A stretch of DNA of 7,967 bases from Methanosarcinales archaeon (lineage in GTDB: Archaea > Halobacteriota > Methanosarcinia > Methanosarcinales > Methanosarcinaceae): the NCBI GenBank assembly GCA_012329085.1, contig JAAXQB010000113.1, forward strand, positions 1-7,967. Direction: 5' to 3'. Positions 1 through 7,019 of the stretch are shown here, in pieces. Below the pieces are notes generated by a model that worked only from the letters and a program-made list of their open reading frames with translations, ran no database searches and was not told the DNA's origin. How positions within the stretch are numbered: the stretch's first letter is position 1; every line of letters begins with the position of its first letter. The position numbers and the translations under genes are program-made.

Positions 1-2170
1 GAGGTGGCATAAAATCTTGCTCGTTTAAAATATTTTTTTGTTTAAAAACATAAAGATTATTCAATTCAATAGTAAAGTTTTCCAACTGTTTTTTGCCTAT
101 AGCAATTGGCTTTGAAAACTCATAGGCAATACTTCCTCTAATGTTATTTGAAGGGAAATTGATTAATGGAAGATTGTTGCTTAAATCACTCGCCTTTATA
201 AAACTATAATCTAATTTAGCTTGTAGTGATTTGTTTATTTGATATTTTCCTGAAATGTCAATTCCGTATATTTCAGCATTAGTCTGTTCATGTTTAAAAA
301 CAGGAAAAGCACCTCTTATTGTTAGTCTAATTTCATCTTGTGGATTAAGATAAATAAAATCATTGATATTTTGATAGTAAATCAATGATTCAAAAGAAAA
401 TTTATCACTTATATTAGCATTAAATCTAAATGTTGTTTTTAAAGATTTTTCGGTTTGCAAGGCTATATTTCCTTCTTCAATACCGCTTACTCCTTGGTGC
501 AAACCATAGCTATACAATTCATTTATTGCAGGATTTCGGGTGGTATATCCTATATTGTAAGAAAACGAAAAGTTTTTACTAACTGAGTATATCCAACCAC
601 CTGAGGCACTAAAATTGTGAAACCTATTATTATATCGCACTAATTTCCTTGGAATAGTAGGGCTTATGGCAACAACGTTTTGTATTACATTATCATATCT
701 TACACCTATTTCAAAAAAGGATTTATTCAGTTTTTTAGAAGTTAATAAATAAACACCTGTTTCATAAGACAAATAATCAGGAATTAAGGGTAATATTCCT
801 GTTTCAGGATTATTCGTATTGTCAGTAATATTGAATTGAAAACCTGATTTTAGTTTTAATTTATTTCCAAATTGTTTTTGGTGTTTTCCTTCAAAGAAAT
901 AGGAAAACTGTTGTAAACTAAGGGCAGGAATATCTGTACGTCTGCTTCGTCTAATATCAAATTCTTTTCTATTATTTAACTGACCTGCAATAGTAAAGTC
1001 CACCCATTGTGTTTCGTCTATAAAATATTTAGAATGAATTTTTAATAAATGGTGATGTACTCGCTGTTTTGGCGCATCAATGCGGTAACTAGATTTATCT
1101 TCCGTAAAAAATGGAACTTCTCGCACTAAGGCTTCTTCTAAATCTGTCAAGTTTCCTATATGAGACCCCCTTAGCACACCTAATTCGGTATTGAATGTAC
1201 TATAATATAAATTTGTACTAAGTTTTTTAGAAAATAATTTTTCCAATTGTAGTGCAAAATTAGCTTCTTGATTTCCTGTATTTTTTAAATAATAAGTTGC
1301 TGTTTTTTTATCGCCAGTTTTTTTTAGAGTTCCATTTATCTTCCAAGCAATTTTAGGGCTGTATTGTTGTAATTGTAGGTTTAATCCATTACCTAAGCCA
1401 TTTGTCTCAAAGAAATAATTTACACTACCGTGTAAATGAGGTTCTTTTTCTATTTTTTTTGGCTGTACTAAAATTATACTTCCAAGATTTGAACCCATAT
1501 ACTCTAATGCAGATGTTCCTTTAATCACTGTAATTTTATTGGCAACTAAAGGGTCAATTTCTGGACTATGGTCATTTCCCCACTGTTGTCCACTTTGTGA
1601 AATACCATTGTTTAAAATAGTTAGCCTATTCCCATAAAGACCGTGTACTACAGGTTTTGATATACCGCTACCATTCTTTATAGTACTTACACCATTAATA
1701 GACTCGAGTATATTTGCTAGGTTTTCATTTGCATTGTCGGTGATGTTTTGTTTGCTTATACTTTTACTATTTTGGCTTGTTTTAGGAGTTATTTTTGCAG
1801 TAATAATAATACCTTTAAGAGAATTTATTGAATGATCCATTGTTATATTTAAAATAGTATCTGTAGTAATTTGAACAAAAATTTGTTTTGATTCGCAACC
1901 AATATGACTTATGGTAATGTGGTACTTTCCTTTGCAAATATTTGACAATTGAAACAAACCTTTACTATCTGTAGATGTTCCAATACTGCTTGTATTGATA
2001 TGTACATTCGCAAATTCTAAAGGTAAACCTGTGTCAGAATCTTTAATATATCCACTTATAGTAAGTGAACAATTTTGAGAAAATCCAAGCACAGGTAAAA
2101 ATAGCATGAACAGTATAAGATATACTTTAAAAACAACATCTGTATTGTTGTTTTTATTGAACAGTAACAT
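1..2170 (-). CDS. TonB-dependent outer-membrane receptor with N-terminal carboxypeptidase-regulatory-like domain, 3' end cut by window edge
   Basis: The minus strand is open from the ATG at 2170 to position 1 (723 codons), with no stop. The signal peptide has an asparagine-rich n-region, a hydrophobic core VYLILFMLFLPVLGF and a likely cleavage near GFS-QN. Residues about 35-112 form a CarboxypepD_reg-like beta-sandwich (ISGYIKDSDTGLPLEFANV, then GTSTDSKGLF). A TonB-box-like LKGIIITAK follows at about 118-126, and the plug at about 136-240 contains HGLYGNRLTILNNG and QQWGNDHSPEIDP. The rest is alternating beta-barrel sequence, ending in NNLYVFKQKNILNEQDFMPP. That is typical of the last strands, so perhaps 80-100 residues lie beyond the edge. 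The family imports metal chelates, vitamins or oligomers using TonB/ExbBD energy. The plug wording resembles a Bacteroidota group related to ZnuD-type zinc receptors, which is a memory-based inference. It overlaps the upstream lipoprotein gene by 17 bp, implying co-transcription and coupled translation. Alternative starts are ATG 2107, or ATG 2139 if a one-base indel exists. Confidence 0.9.
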   Translation of the reverse strand, partial: MLLFNKNNNTDVVFKVYLILFMLFLPVLGFSQNCSLTISGYIKDSDTGLPLEFANVHINTSSIGTSTDSKGLFQLSNICKGKYHITISHIGCESKQIFVQITTDTILNITMDHSINSLKGIIITAKITPKTSQNSKSISKQNITDNANENLANILESINGVSTIKNGSGISKPVVHGLYGNRLTILNNGISQSGQQWGNDHSPEIDPLVANKITVIKGTSALEYMGSNLGSIILVQPKKIEKEPHLHGSVNYFFETNGLGNGLNLQLQQYSPKIAWKINGTLKKTGDKKTATYYLKNTGNQEANFALQLEKLFSKKLSTNLYYSTFNTELGVLRGSHIGNLTDLEEALVREVPFFTEDKSSYRIDAPKQRVHHHLLKIHSKYFIDETQWVDFTIAGQLNNRKEFDIRRSRRTDIPALSLQQFSYFFEGKHQKQFGNKLKLKSGFQFNITDNTNNPETGILPLIPDYLSYETGVYLLTSKKLNKSFFEIGVRYDNVIQNVVAISPTIPRKLVRYNNRFHNFSASGGWIYSVSKNFSFSYNIGYTTRNPAINELYSYGLHQGVSGIEEGNIALQTEKSLKTTFRFNANISDKFSFESLIYYQNINDFIYLNPQDEIRLTIRGAFPVFKHEQTNAEIYGIDISGKYQINKSLQAKLDYSFIKASDLSNNLPLINFPSNNIRGSIAYEFSKPIAIGKKQLENFTIELNNLYVFKQKNILNEQDFMPP

Positions 2171-2708
2171 CAAAGGTTACTTCAATATCCGTTTCTCCAC
2201 CTGCGTTGGTAATGTCGCCATTTGCTACACCACTTGCCGATTTATTAGGCTCGTGTCTTAAAATAATAGTAATCGTTCCATTTCCAGCATCTGTGGTTGT
2301 AACAGTTGATTGAAGTCCAAGAGGATTACCGTCTGCATCTTGGTCAGAATAAGCAATAGTTAAATCAGTAATATTTGTTTGAAAAAAGAATTGATGTTCT
2401 TCATCTTCTTCTTGTATTTCTGCTGTAATGTTTCCAGCAGGAGATTCTTGTTCATTTAAAAGAACCAATGCGCCAGTATAGGTTTTATTTGTGTCTAATA
2501 TTCCTTCTGTTATAATTGGTGCATTACCTCCATCACCATCTAAATCTTGAAAACTAAGCACGATTGCTGTGCCACCACCATTTGGCGTTAAGGTGTATTT
2601 TAAGCTTGTTATCACCTCTCCTTCATGAGGTATTATTGGGTCTTTTTCGCAAGAGCTTAATACTAATGCAAGCACTATAGCTGTAATTACTGTCTTTAAT
2701 TTTGTCAT
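2154..2708 (-). CDS. Small periplasm-facing lipoprotein paired with the TonB-dependent receptor
   Basis: This 184-residue protein has a lipoprotein signal peptide: basic MTKLK, a hydrophobic stretch, and lipobox LSSC with the lipidated cysteine at residue 20. The mature part is short and beta-rich, with conserved-looking blocks: SLKYTLTPNGGG (35-46), an Asp/Gly cluster LSFQDLDGDGG (51-61), an acidic run ending in histidine (EEDEEHQ, 100-106), YSDQDADGNPLGL (120-132) and RHEPNKSASGV followed by GDITNAGGETD (151-174). I recall similar Flavobacteriia proteins carrying the uninformative label 'type 1 periplasmic binding fold superfamily' and sitting beside TonB receptors. No enzymatic motif is visible. 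The acidic and histidine clusters could bind a divalent metal, but that is inference. The start is supported by the signal peptide and by an A10 leader abutting the ATG. It is first in a two-gene unit, under a promoter overlapped by two palindromic operators. It may act as a surface or periplasmic accessory to the receptor. Confidence 0.85.
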   Translation of the reverse strand: MTKLKTVITAIVLALVLSSCEKDPIIPHEGEVITSLKYTLTPNGGGTAIVLSFQDLDGDGGNAPIITEGILDTNKTYTGALVLLNEQESPAGNITAEIQEEDEEHQFFFQTNITDLTIAYSDQDADGNPLGLQSTVTTTDAGNGTITIILRHEPNKSASGVANGDITNAGGETDIEVTFDVTVQ

Positions 2709-2740
2709 TTTTTTTTTATTTATAAGTTAAAATGTTACAC

Positions 2741-2761
2741 ATTTGCAACAATGACGCAAAT
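2741..2761. promoter_or_regulatory. Operator-like palindrome 1, over the -7 box and start site
   Basis: This 21-bp site has arms ATTTGC and GCAAAT and a core reading GCAACAATGACGC. Its centre is at 2751. It matches 15 of 21 positions of the second palindrome 40 bp away when the two are aligned on their centres, so it looks like a second binding site for the same dimeric regulator. It overlaps the -7 element (2757-2764) and the predicted transcription start. An overlapping weaker palindrome, TGTTACAC..TTGCAACA, lies at 2733-2750, as is common where Fur-family dimers bind side by side. The regulator is not in the window. Confidence 0.5.
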
Positions 2762-2788
2762 ATAAGTAAAACTTTTTATTAATCGCAA
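2757..2788 (-). promoter_or_regulatory. Bacteroidota-type promoter of the lipoprotein/TonB receptor unit
   Basis: On the minus strand an exact -7 box TATATTTG (consensus TAnnTTTG) lies at 2764-2757. A TTG that can serve as the -33 element lies at 2788-2786, with a 21-nt spacer. This would start transcription near 2750, giving a leader of about 40 nt to the ATG at 2708. Both elements are covered by the two palindromes described separately, which suggests repression by steric block. Confidence 0.65.
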
Positions 2789-2803
2789 CAGTGTTGCAAT
2801 TAA
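2779..2803. promoter_or_regulatory. Operator-like palindrome 2, over the -33 element
   Basis: This is a 25-bp inverted repeat with 12-bp arms around a single central base at 2791 and only one mismatched pair. The core is GCAACAGTGTTGC, flanked by TTAAT and AATTAA. A long arm, odd centre and length in the low twenties fit Fur-superfamily (Fur, Zur, PerR) operators. The GC-containing TTGCAACA half-site is unlike the AT-only iron Fur and PerR boxes, so Zur or another member is a reasonable guess. It covers the TTG at 2786-2788, and its spacing from palindrome 1 (40 bp, about four helical turns) puts both on nearly the same DNA face. Confidence 0.55.
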
Positions 2804-2827
2804 TATTCTTAATACCACAAAAAAAGT

Positions 2828-2848
2828 AAAAAAACCTTTTTAGAAAGG
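2828..2848 (-). terminator. Weak intrinsic terminator candidate
   Basis: On the minus strand, CCTTT-CTAA-AAAGG forms a 5-bp stem with a 4-nt loop, followed directly by seven T's and, after AC, a further T-run. It would end minus-strand transcription coming from trxB, although it lies about 320 nt past the trxB stop. It would also insulate the regulated promoter downstream. The stem is short, so this is tentative. Confidence 0.3.
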
Positions 2849-2947
2849 AAGTGTTGGCAATTTTCGATAATTATAGTAATGCTTTATTTTTTGTTTAACA
2901 AAAAAAAAAATGAGAAATTTAATTCTATTATTCTATTACTTATTTAA

Positions 2948-3022
2948 GAACAAGGAACATCGATTAACGAATAATGAAGTTTTGGTTTTTGCTCTAAAAT
3001 CTCAATTAGTTAATCCTTGTTC
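2948..3022. repeat. Interrupted inverted repeat (possible RNA hairpin)
   Basis: GAACAAGG at 2948-2955 and ATTAAC at 2963-2968 together are the reverse complement of GTTAATCCTTGTTC at 3009-3022. This gives 14 possible base pairs with a 7-nt bulge and a loop of about 40 nt. The copy pair looks like an inverted duplication in which one arm gained or lost seven bases. No flanking T-run marks it as a terminator. Confidence 0.35.
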
Positions 3023-3171
3023 GATATTTTTTTTATTATCTATTATTTATTTCCATATTTTCTTTCAATGTCCAAAAGAAAAAGAATTATCACTTATTAA
3101 ACCAGTAGATCTAAAACTTAATTTATTGATAATCAGATAAATAAAACAATAGTAAATAGAATGAGATGAGT

Positions 3172-4098
3172 TTATTCTTGCTCACTAATAAATCTTTCGG
3201 CATCTAAAGCTGCCATGCATCCTGTGCCTGCGGCAGTTACTGCTTGTCTATATATTGAGTCTTGTAGGTCTCCGCAAGCAAAAACTCCTTCAATATTTGT
3301 TTTTGTACTTTTTCCTTCAGTTAGCACATAGCCTGCTTCATCAATTTTAATGTACTCTTTAAAAACATCTGAATTTGGTTTATGACCTATTGCAACAAAA
3401 AACCCATAAATTGGGATTTCAGTTTTTTCCCCTGTTTTATTGTTAACTACTCTTACTCCTTCTACTTCTTTTTCTCCAAGTACTTCGTCTGTATTAGAGT
3501 TCCAATACACTTTAATATTCTTTGCTTTAAAAACTCTTTCTTGCATTATTTTTGAAGCTCTCATTTCATCTCTTCTAACTATCATATGCACAGTAGTACA
3601 AAGATTTGCTAGGTACAAAGCTTCTTCGCAAGCAGAATCTCCTGCACCTACAAGTGCTACTTCTCTGTCTCTATAAAAGAATCCATCGCAAGTGGCACAA
3701 GCCGAAACACCCATTCCCATAAGTCTTTGTTCAGATTCTAAACCTAAATACTTTGCTGTAGCACCTGTAGATAATATTACTGATTCTGCAAGCATTTCTT
3801 TTTCATCATCGATTGTAATTAAAAATGGTCTTTTAGAAAAATCTACTTTAGTTACTAATCCTAAACGAATATCTGTTCCAAATCGTTCTGCTTGTTTTTT
3901 TATGTCTTCCATCATTTCAGGACCCATTATTCCTTCTGGATACCCTGGAAAATTTTCTACATCATTTGTTTGCATTAGTTGACCTCCTGGTTCCATTCCC
4001 ATAATCATTACGGGTTTCATGTTTGCTCTTGCTGCATAAATTGCAGCAGTGTATCCTGCTGGTCCAGATCCTATTATTACTACTTTGTGTTTTTCCAT
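3172..4098 (-). CDS. trxB: Thioredoxin reductase (NADPH, FAD)
   Basis: This 308-residue protein has the usual length for bacterial low-molecular-weight thioredoxin reductase. It transfers electrons from NADPH through FAD and a redox disulfide to thioredoxin in the cytoplasm. Visible motifs in order: FAD dinucleotide fold GSGPAG (10-15); FAD-contact GGQLMQTNDVENFPGYP (38-54); redox-active CATC (Cys134, Cys137) followed by DG; NADPH fold GAGDSA (151-156) with downstream VRRDEMR (174-180), whose arginines choose NADPH over NADH; and the C-terminal FAD motif GVFACGDLQD with IYRQAVTAAGTGCMAALDAER (271-302). All expected catalytic elements are present, so the enzyme should be active. The ATG at 4098 is the natural start, as the Rossmann fold begins four residues later. 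A -7 box lies about 26 nt upstream. The gene is separated by 131 bp from the T9SS protein gene and probably has its own transcript. Confidence 0.97.
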   Translation of the reverse strand: MEKHKVVIIGSGPAGYTAAIYAARANMKPVMIMGMEPGGQLMQTNDVENFPGYPEGIMGPEMMEDIKKQAERFGTDIRLGLVTKVDFSKRPFLITIDDEKEMLAESVILSTGATAKYLGLESEQRLMGMGVSACATCDGFFYRDREVALVGAGDSACEEALYLANLCTTVHMIVRRDEMRASKIMQERVFKAKNIKVYWNSNTDEVLGEKEVEGVRVVNNKTGEKTEIPIYGFFVAIGHKPNSDVFKEYIKIDEAGYVLTEGKSTKTNIEGVFACGDLQDSIYRQAVTAAGTGCMAALDAERFISEQE

Positions 4099-4123
4099 TT
4101 TGTTGTTTTTCTTTAAAGATGTG

Positions 4124-4131
4124 CAAAAGTA
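4124..4131 (-). promoter_or_regulatory. -7 box of the trxB promoter
   Basis: The minus-strand sequence TACTTTTG matches TAnnTTTG exactly and ends 25 nt before the trxB ATG. No TTTG/TTG is seen at the expected -33 distance, so only the -7 half is supported. The leader between it and the ATG is A-rich with no Shine-Dalgarno motif, as is normal in this phylum. Confidence 0.5.
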
Positions 4132-4167
4132 TAAATCTTTACAGTTGTTTTTTGTATTATAAGTTAC

Positions 4168-4202
4168 AAATGTAGTTTTTCAATGTAAAATAAAATGTAG
4201 TT
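4168..4202. repeat. Short direct repeat upstream of trxB
   Basis: AAATGTAGTT occurs twice, at 4168-4177 and 4193-4202, with starts 25 bp apart, in the gap between the T9SS protein stop and the trxB promoter. It lies 40-75 bp upstream of the -7 box, where an activator could bind. With this base composition it may also be chance. Confidence 0.25.
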
Positions 4203-4229
4203 CCTTTAGGTATTTAGCCCATATCTAAT

Positions 4230-6992
4230 TTATTTACTCCTAATAAGATGTACAAAGCCACCACCTCTTTTATTTGGAGGTAATTTTCTTTGTTCTAGAG
4301 AGCCATCAAGTTTTCTTACATAATAAAACCCATTATAAAGATAAATTCCATCTTTTAGTTCTTTCCCAGAAATATCCGTTCCGTTCCATAATATTGCTGG
4401 ATTTTGAGTTTGAAAAACCAAATTTCCCCATCTACCAAAAATTTTCATTTCTACTTTTTCTACAAATCGCCAACCAGGGAATGGTATAAAATAATCATTA
4501 TCGCCATCGCCATTGGGAGTAAATACATTAGGTAAATTGTATAAAGCACAATTCTCAACACATAATGTATCTGCATCTGTACTTTCATTTCCTGCATTAT
4601 CAATAGCTGTAATATAATAACAACCTGCTAAACTATTTGTTCTTTGGTGTAAATAAAAAGTATCTAAAGTTTCTCTTTCTATTAGGCTAAAAGAATTTTC
4701 TAATGGTGCTTTAAAATATACATTATACGATTCTACATCATTTGCACAATTAAGATCTGTTTTCCAAGACAATCTATTCTGATAGTTGTTTGCTGTCCAA
4801 ATTTGGTTTGTAACAATTTCACAATCATTAGTTAGCACTAAATTAGGTGCGCACGGAGGCATTGTATCTATGGGGGTTCCACAAGTTTCTTGAGAAAAAT
4901 TAATTATTGGATTTATTAAACCAGATGAAAAGTATTTTCCTTTACTTCTTATTTTATAACAATAAAGGCTATCGTTTTCCAAGCCTAAATCAATAAATGA
5001 GTGTTCTTCTGTTATGTTAATACTATCAAAAACTAAGGTGTTTTCATTATACCTAAAAATGGTGAAAGTATCATTTACCCAAGGTACATTTTCTTGCCAA
5101 GACAAAATAAGGCTTTGATCTGAAGACTGTATGCTTAAAAATATCGAAGATGCAATACTTGTTTCTCCCATTGTATCGCCATTAGCTTTAAAAACTACTT
5201 TATATGAATATGGATTTTCTACAGTATTTAATAAAGAATCATAAAATAAAGTATCATTAAAACCATGATAAGTACTTGCCGTAAAAGTTTCTATTAAAGA
5301 GAAGCTTGTACCATCAAAACCTTCAGATCTATATAGTTCATAAACATAAGGAGCAGTGTCTTGAATTGTATCTAGCAAGTCATCTGCCGCTCTTGGTTTA
5401 GACCATTGTATAAAAATAATTCCATCGGTTTGGCTAGTTTCTTCTACTGAAACATTTGTTATTACTGGCAAATCTAAAGGAAGTTCAACACATACTTCAT
5501 GAGAAGGAATGCTTTCAGAGGTGTTAAATACTGAACCATTTGTAGATTGTGGTGTTGTACCGAAATGAGCAACTATTCTATAAGAATAAATATTTCCTCT
5601 ATCTACATCTATGTCTAAATATGAATAAGTGCTAATATGGTCTGCTATCATTTCATAATCTGTACCTTCAAGACCTGTTTCACAGCCAAGTCTATCTATG
5701 TTTTCACAGCCGTACTTTCTCCATACAGAAAAATATTGAAAATATTGAGAATTAAAGCATTTGTAAGGGTCTGTCCAGTTTAATTGAATATCATTTCCTA
5801 CAACATTTACATATAAGGAGTCTGGTGGCGGACCAACTACTCTAATAGACCAAGTTTCCAAATCTACTAAAGGAACTGGCGTACCTCCTGATCCTATATG
5901 ATTATCTGAAGCTTTAAAGACAATTTGATAATCAGTAGGTCGTATGTCATCGCATATTGTTTGCCATTGAAAACTTGCATTTGCTGGGTTTCCGTCTATA
6001 GAATTGAAAACTATTCTAGATGGATCTGATTGAATAGGTCCTCCTGCTGCTGTAATAGTAACAATATCTCCAAGATTTGGGTCTGTAGCTACAATATTTA
6101 TATTTATAGTGTCTCCAGCATAAACACAAGTGTCTTGTATATCAACAATTTGTGGTGGGTCATTATCTTCATCTTCTACTATAATAAGCATGTCTCTATG
6201 TACAGAGCCAATAAATAGTCCTTCTCTGTATTCATAAATTCTAATGGCTATATTGTAGTAAGCAGGTATTTGAGGTGTTGCCCAAATAAATTCTCCTGTA
6301 TAATGGTTAATAGATATATTATTATTAGGCCCTGCGGGAAACTGATCGGGAAATTCATATTGTGGTACTATAGCATTAACATCTTGCATACAAGGCACTA
6401 AGTCATAGTACAAACTGTCTCCATCAATATCAAAAGCGTTTGGATTATGATAAAAAGTATCTAAAACATTTGCATAATCTATTGGATTATTCAATAAAAT
6501 TGGGGAAGAATTTCCTTCAAATAATTCTGGAGGTAAGTATTTTAAAGTGTCTTCTAGATAAAAAGGTACAACATCAGAATTTCCATTTGCTATATTAATA
6601 ATTCCATTTCTTCTATTGTCTTCTTTTATAGAGATAACATAAAATGGTAAAGCGCCAGGGTAAGTATGGGCCACTGACTCATAAATACATTTTTTTATTT
6701 CTGTTCCAGGTATTAATTCTCCAGAAGGTGCGCCAGAACTTCCTATTGGACCATTTACTCTTGGCACGGCTTCAATGGTTCCATCTCCCCAGTTTAGATA
6801 AACGGTGTCTTGAGCAGATGTGGCCGCTCCTCCACCATCATTGTCTAAATATGCTGTAATTGTTGCTCTATAAGTAAGAGGTCCAAGATATTCATAAGTT
6901 ATTTCGCCTGCCATAAAATGGGTTGCGAATGTTGTTTTTAAACTCATTAAAAACAAAAAAATGAAAAATATCTTTATATACTTGGATAACAT
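4230..6992 (-). CDS. Large secreted multidomain protein with T9SS type B sorting domain (gliding-motility-associated C-terminal domain)
   Basis: This 920-residue protein has a Sec signal peptide (MLSKYIKIFFIFLFLMSL, cleavage near TFA-THF), and the mature N-terminus THFMAGEITYEYLG matches the 'ATHIVGGE' opening common in giant Bacteroidota surface proteins. Residues about 30-275 form that N-terminal module (YLNWGDGT, then FDIDGDSLYYDL). A cadherin/PKD-like segment at about 280-385 follows EDEDNDPPQI. Four fibronectin-III-like repeats span about 388-500, 508-615, 616-705 and 715-812, with recurring LNW/QWS/LSW and SYRIVA/CYYITAID strands. The last 100 residues are the type B (CHU_C, TIGR04131-like) sorting domain: LPNVFTPNGDGDNDYF, then IFGRWGNLVF, WNGTDISGKELKDGIYLY and a terminal FVHLIRSK. 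The protein should cross the outer membrane by T9SS and act at the surface or outside, probably in adhesion. No enzyme domain is seen. The ATG at 6992 is chosen over an in-frame TTG at 7001, which lies inside the -7 box. Confidence 0.9.
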   Translation of the reverse strand: MLSKYIKIFFIFLFLMSLKTTFATHFMAGEITYEYLGPLTYRATITAYLDNDGGGAATSAQDTVYLNWGDGTIEAVPRVNGPIGSSGAPSGELIPGTEIKKCIYESVAHTYPGALPFYVISIKEDNRRNGIINIANGNSDVVPFYLEDTLKYLPPELFEGNSSPILLNNPIDYANVLDTFYHNPNAFDIDGDSLYYDLVPCMQDVNAIVPQYEFPDQFPAGPNNNISINHYTGEFIWATPQIPAYYNIAIRIYEYREGLFIGSVHRDMLIIVEDEDNDPPQIVDIQDTCVYAGDTININIVATDPNLGDIVTITAAGGPIQSDPSRIVFNSIDGNPANASFQWQTICDDIRPTDYQIVFKASDNHIGSGGTPVPLVDLETWSIRVVGPPPDSLYVNVVGNDIQLNWTDPYKCFNSQYFQYFSVWRKYGCENIDRLGCETGLEGTDYEMIADHISTYSYLDIDVDRGNIYSYRIVAHFGTTPQSTNGSVFNTSESIPSHEVCVELPLDLPVITNVSVEETSQTDGIIFIQWSKPRAADDLLDTIQDTAPYVYELYRSEGFDGTSFSLIETFTASTYHGFNDTLFYDSLLNTVENPYSYKVVFKANGDTMGETSIASSIFLSIQSSDQSLILSWQENVPWVNDTFTIFRYNENTLVFDSINITEEHSFIDLGLENDSLYCYKIRSKGKYFSSGLINPIINFSQETCGTPIDTMPPCAPNLVLTNDCEIVTNQIWTANNYQNRLSWKTDLNCANDVESYNVYFKAPLENSFSLIERETLDTFYLHQRTNSLAGCYYITAIDNAGNESTDADTLCVENCALYNLPNVFTPNGDGDNDYFIPFPGWRFVEKVEMKIFGRWGNLVFQTQNPAILWNGTDISGKELKDGIYLYNGFYYVRKLDGSLEQRKLPPNKRGGGFVHLIRSK

Positions 6993-6998
6993 TGAAAA

Positions 6999-7006
6999 CA
7001 AAGATA
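6999..7006 (-). promoter_or_regulatory. -7 box just upstream of the T9SS protein gene
   Basis: The minus-strand sequence TATCTTTG matches TAnnTTTG exactly and ends six bases before the ATG at 6992. If used, transcription would begin at or next to the start codon, giving a leaderless or nearly leaderless mRNA. No -33 TTG is seen at the right distance. The gene could instead be read through from the hydroxylase gene 27 bp upstream. Confidence 0.35.
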
Positions 7007-7019
7007 GTCTTTTTTAAAT

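Larger units (their letters stand above)
2709..3171. other. Intergenic region between trxB and the lipoprotein gene
   Basis: This 463-bp, very AT-rich stretch holds the promoter and operators at 2733-2803, a weak minus-strand terminator at 2828-2848 and an inverted repeat at 2948-3022. A plus-strand open frame of 76 codons (2910-3140) begins with an ATG after an A-run. It encodes two hydrophobic segments separated by a basic loop, has no exact TAnnTTTG box upstream and resembles no family I know. I treat it as probably non-coding. I found no minus-strand frame of note and no tRNA-like fold. Confidence 0.6.

Noticed and set aside
2910..3140. Plus-strand 76-codon frame with two hydrophobic segments and an A-rich leader
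   Set aside because: No recognisable family and no exact -7 box. It lies in very AT-rich DNA where Phe/Leu/Ile-rich frames arise by chance, and opposite in direction to all other genes. Kept only as a note in the intergenic entry.
3440..3982. Plus-strand frames inside trxB
   Set aside because: They are antisense shadows of the strongly supported thioredoxin reductase frame and have low-complexity Ser/Thr translations.
4230..6992. Reading the large protein as an enzyme such as a protease or glycoside hydrolase
   Set aside because: Only beta-sandwich repeats and the sorting domain are visible, with no catalytic motif.
6993..7001. TTG at 7001 as the start of the T9SS protein
   Set aside because: It adds only three residues before a normal ATG at 6992 that begins a better signal peptide, and it falls within the TATCTTTG promoter box.
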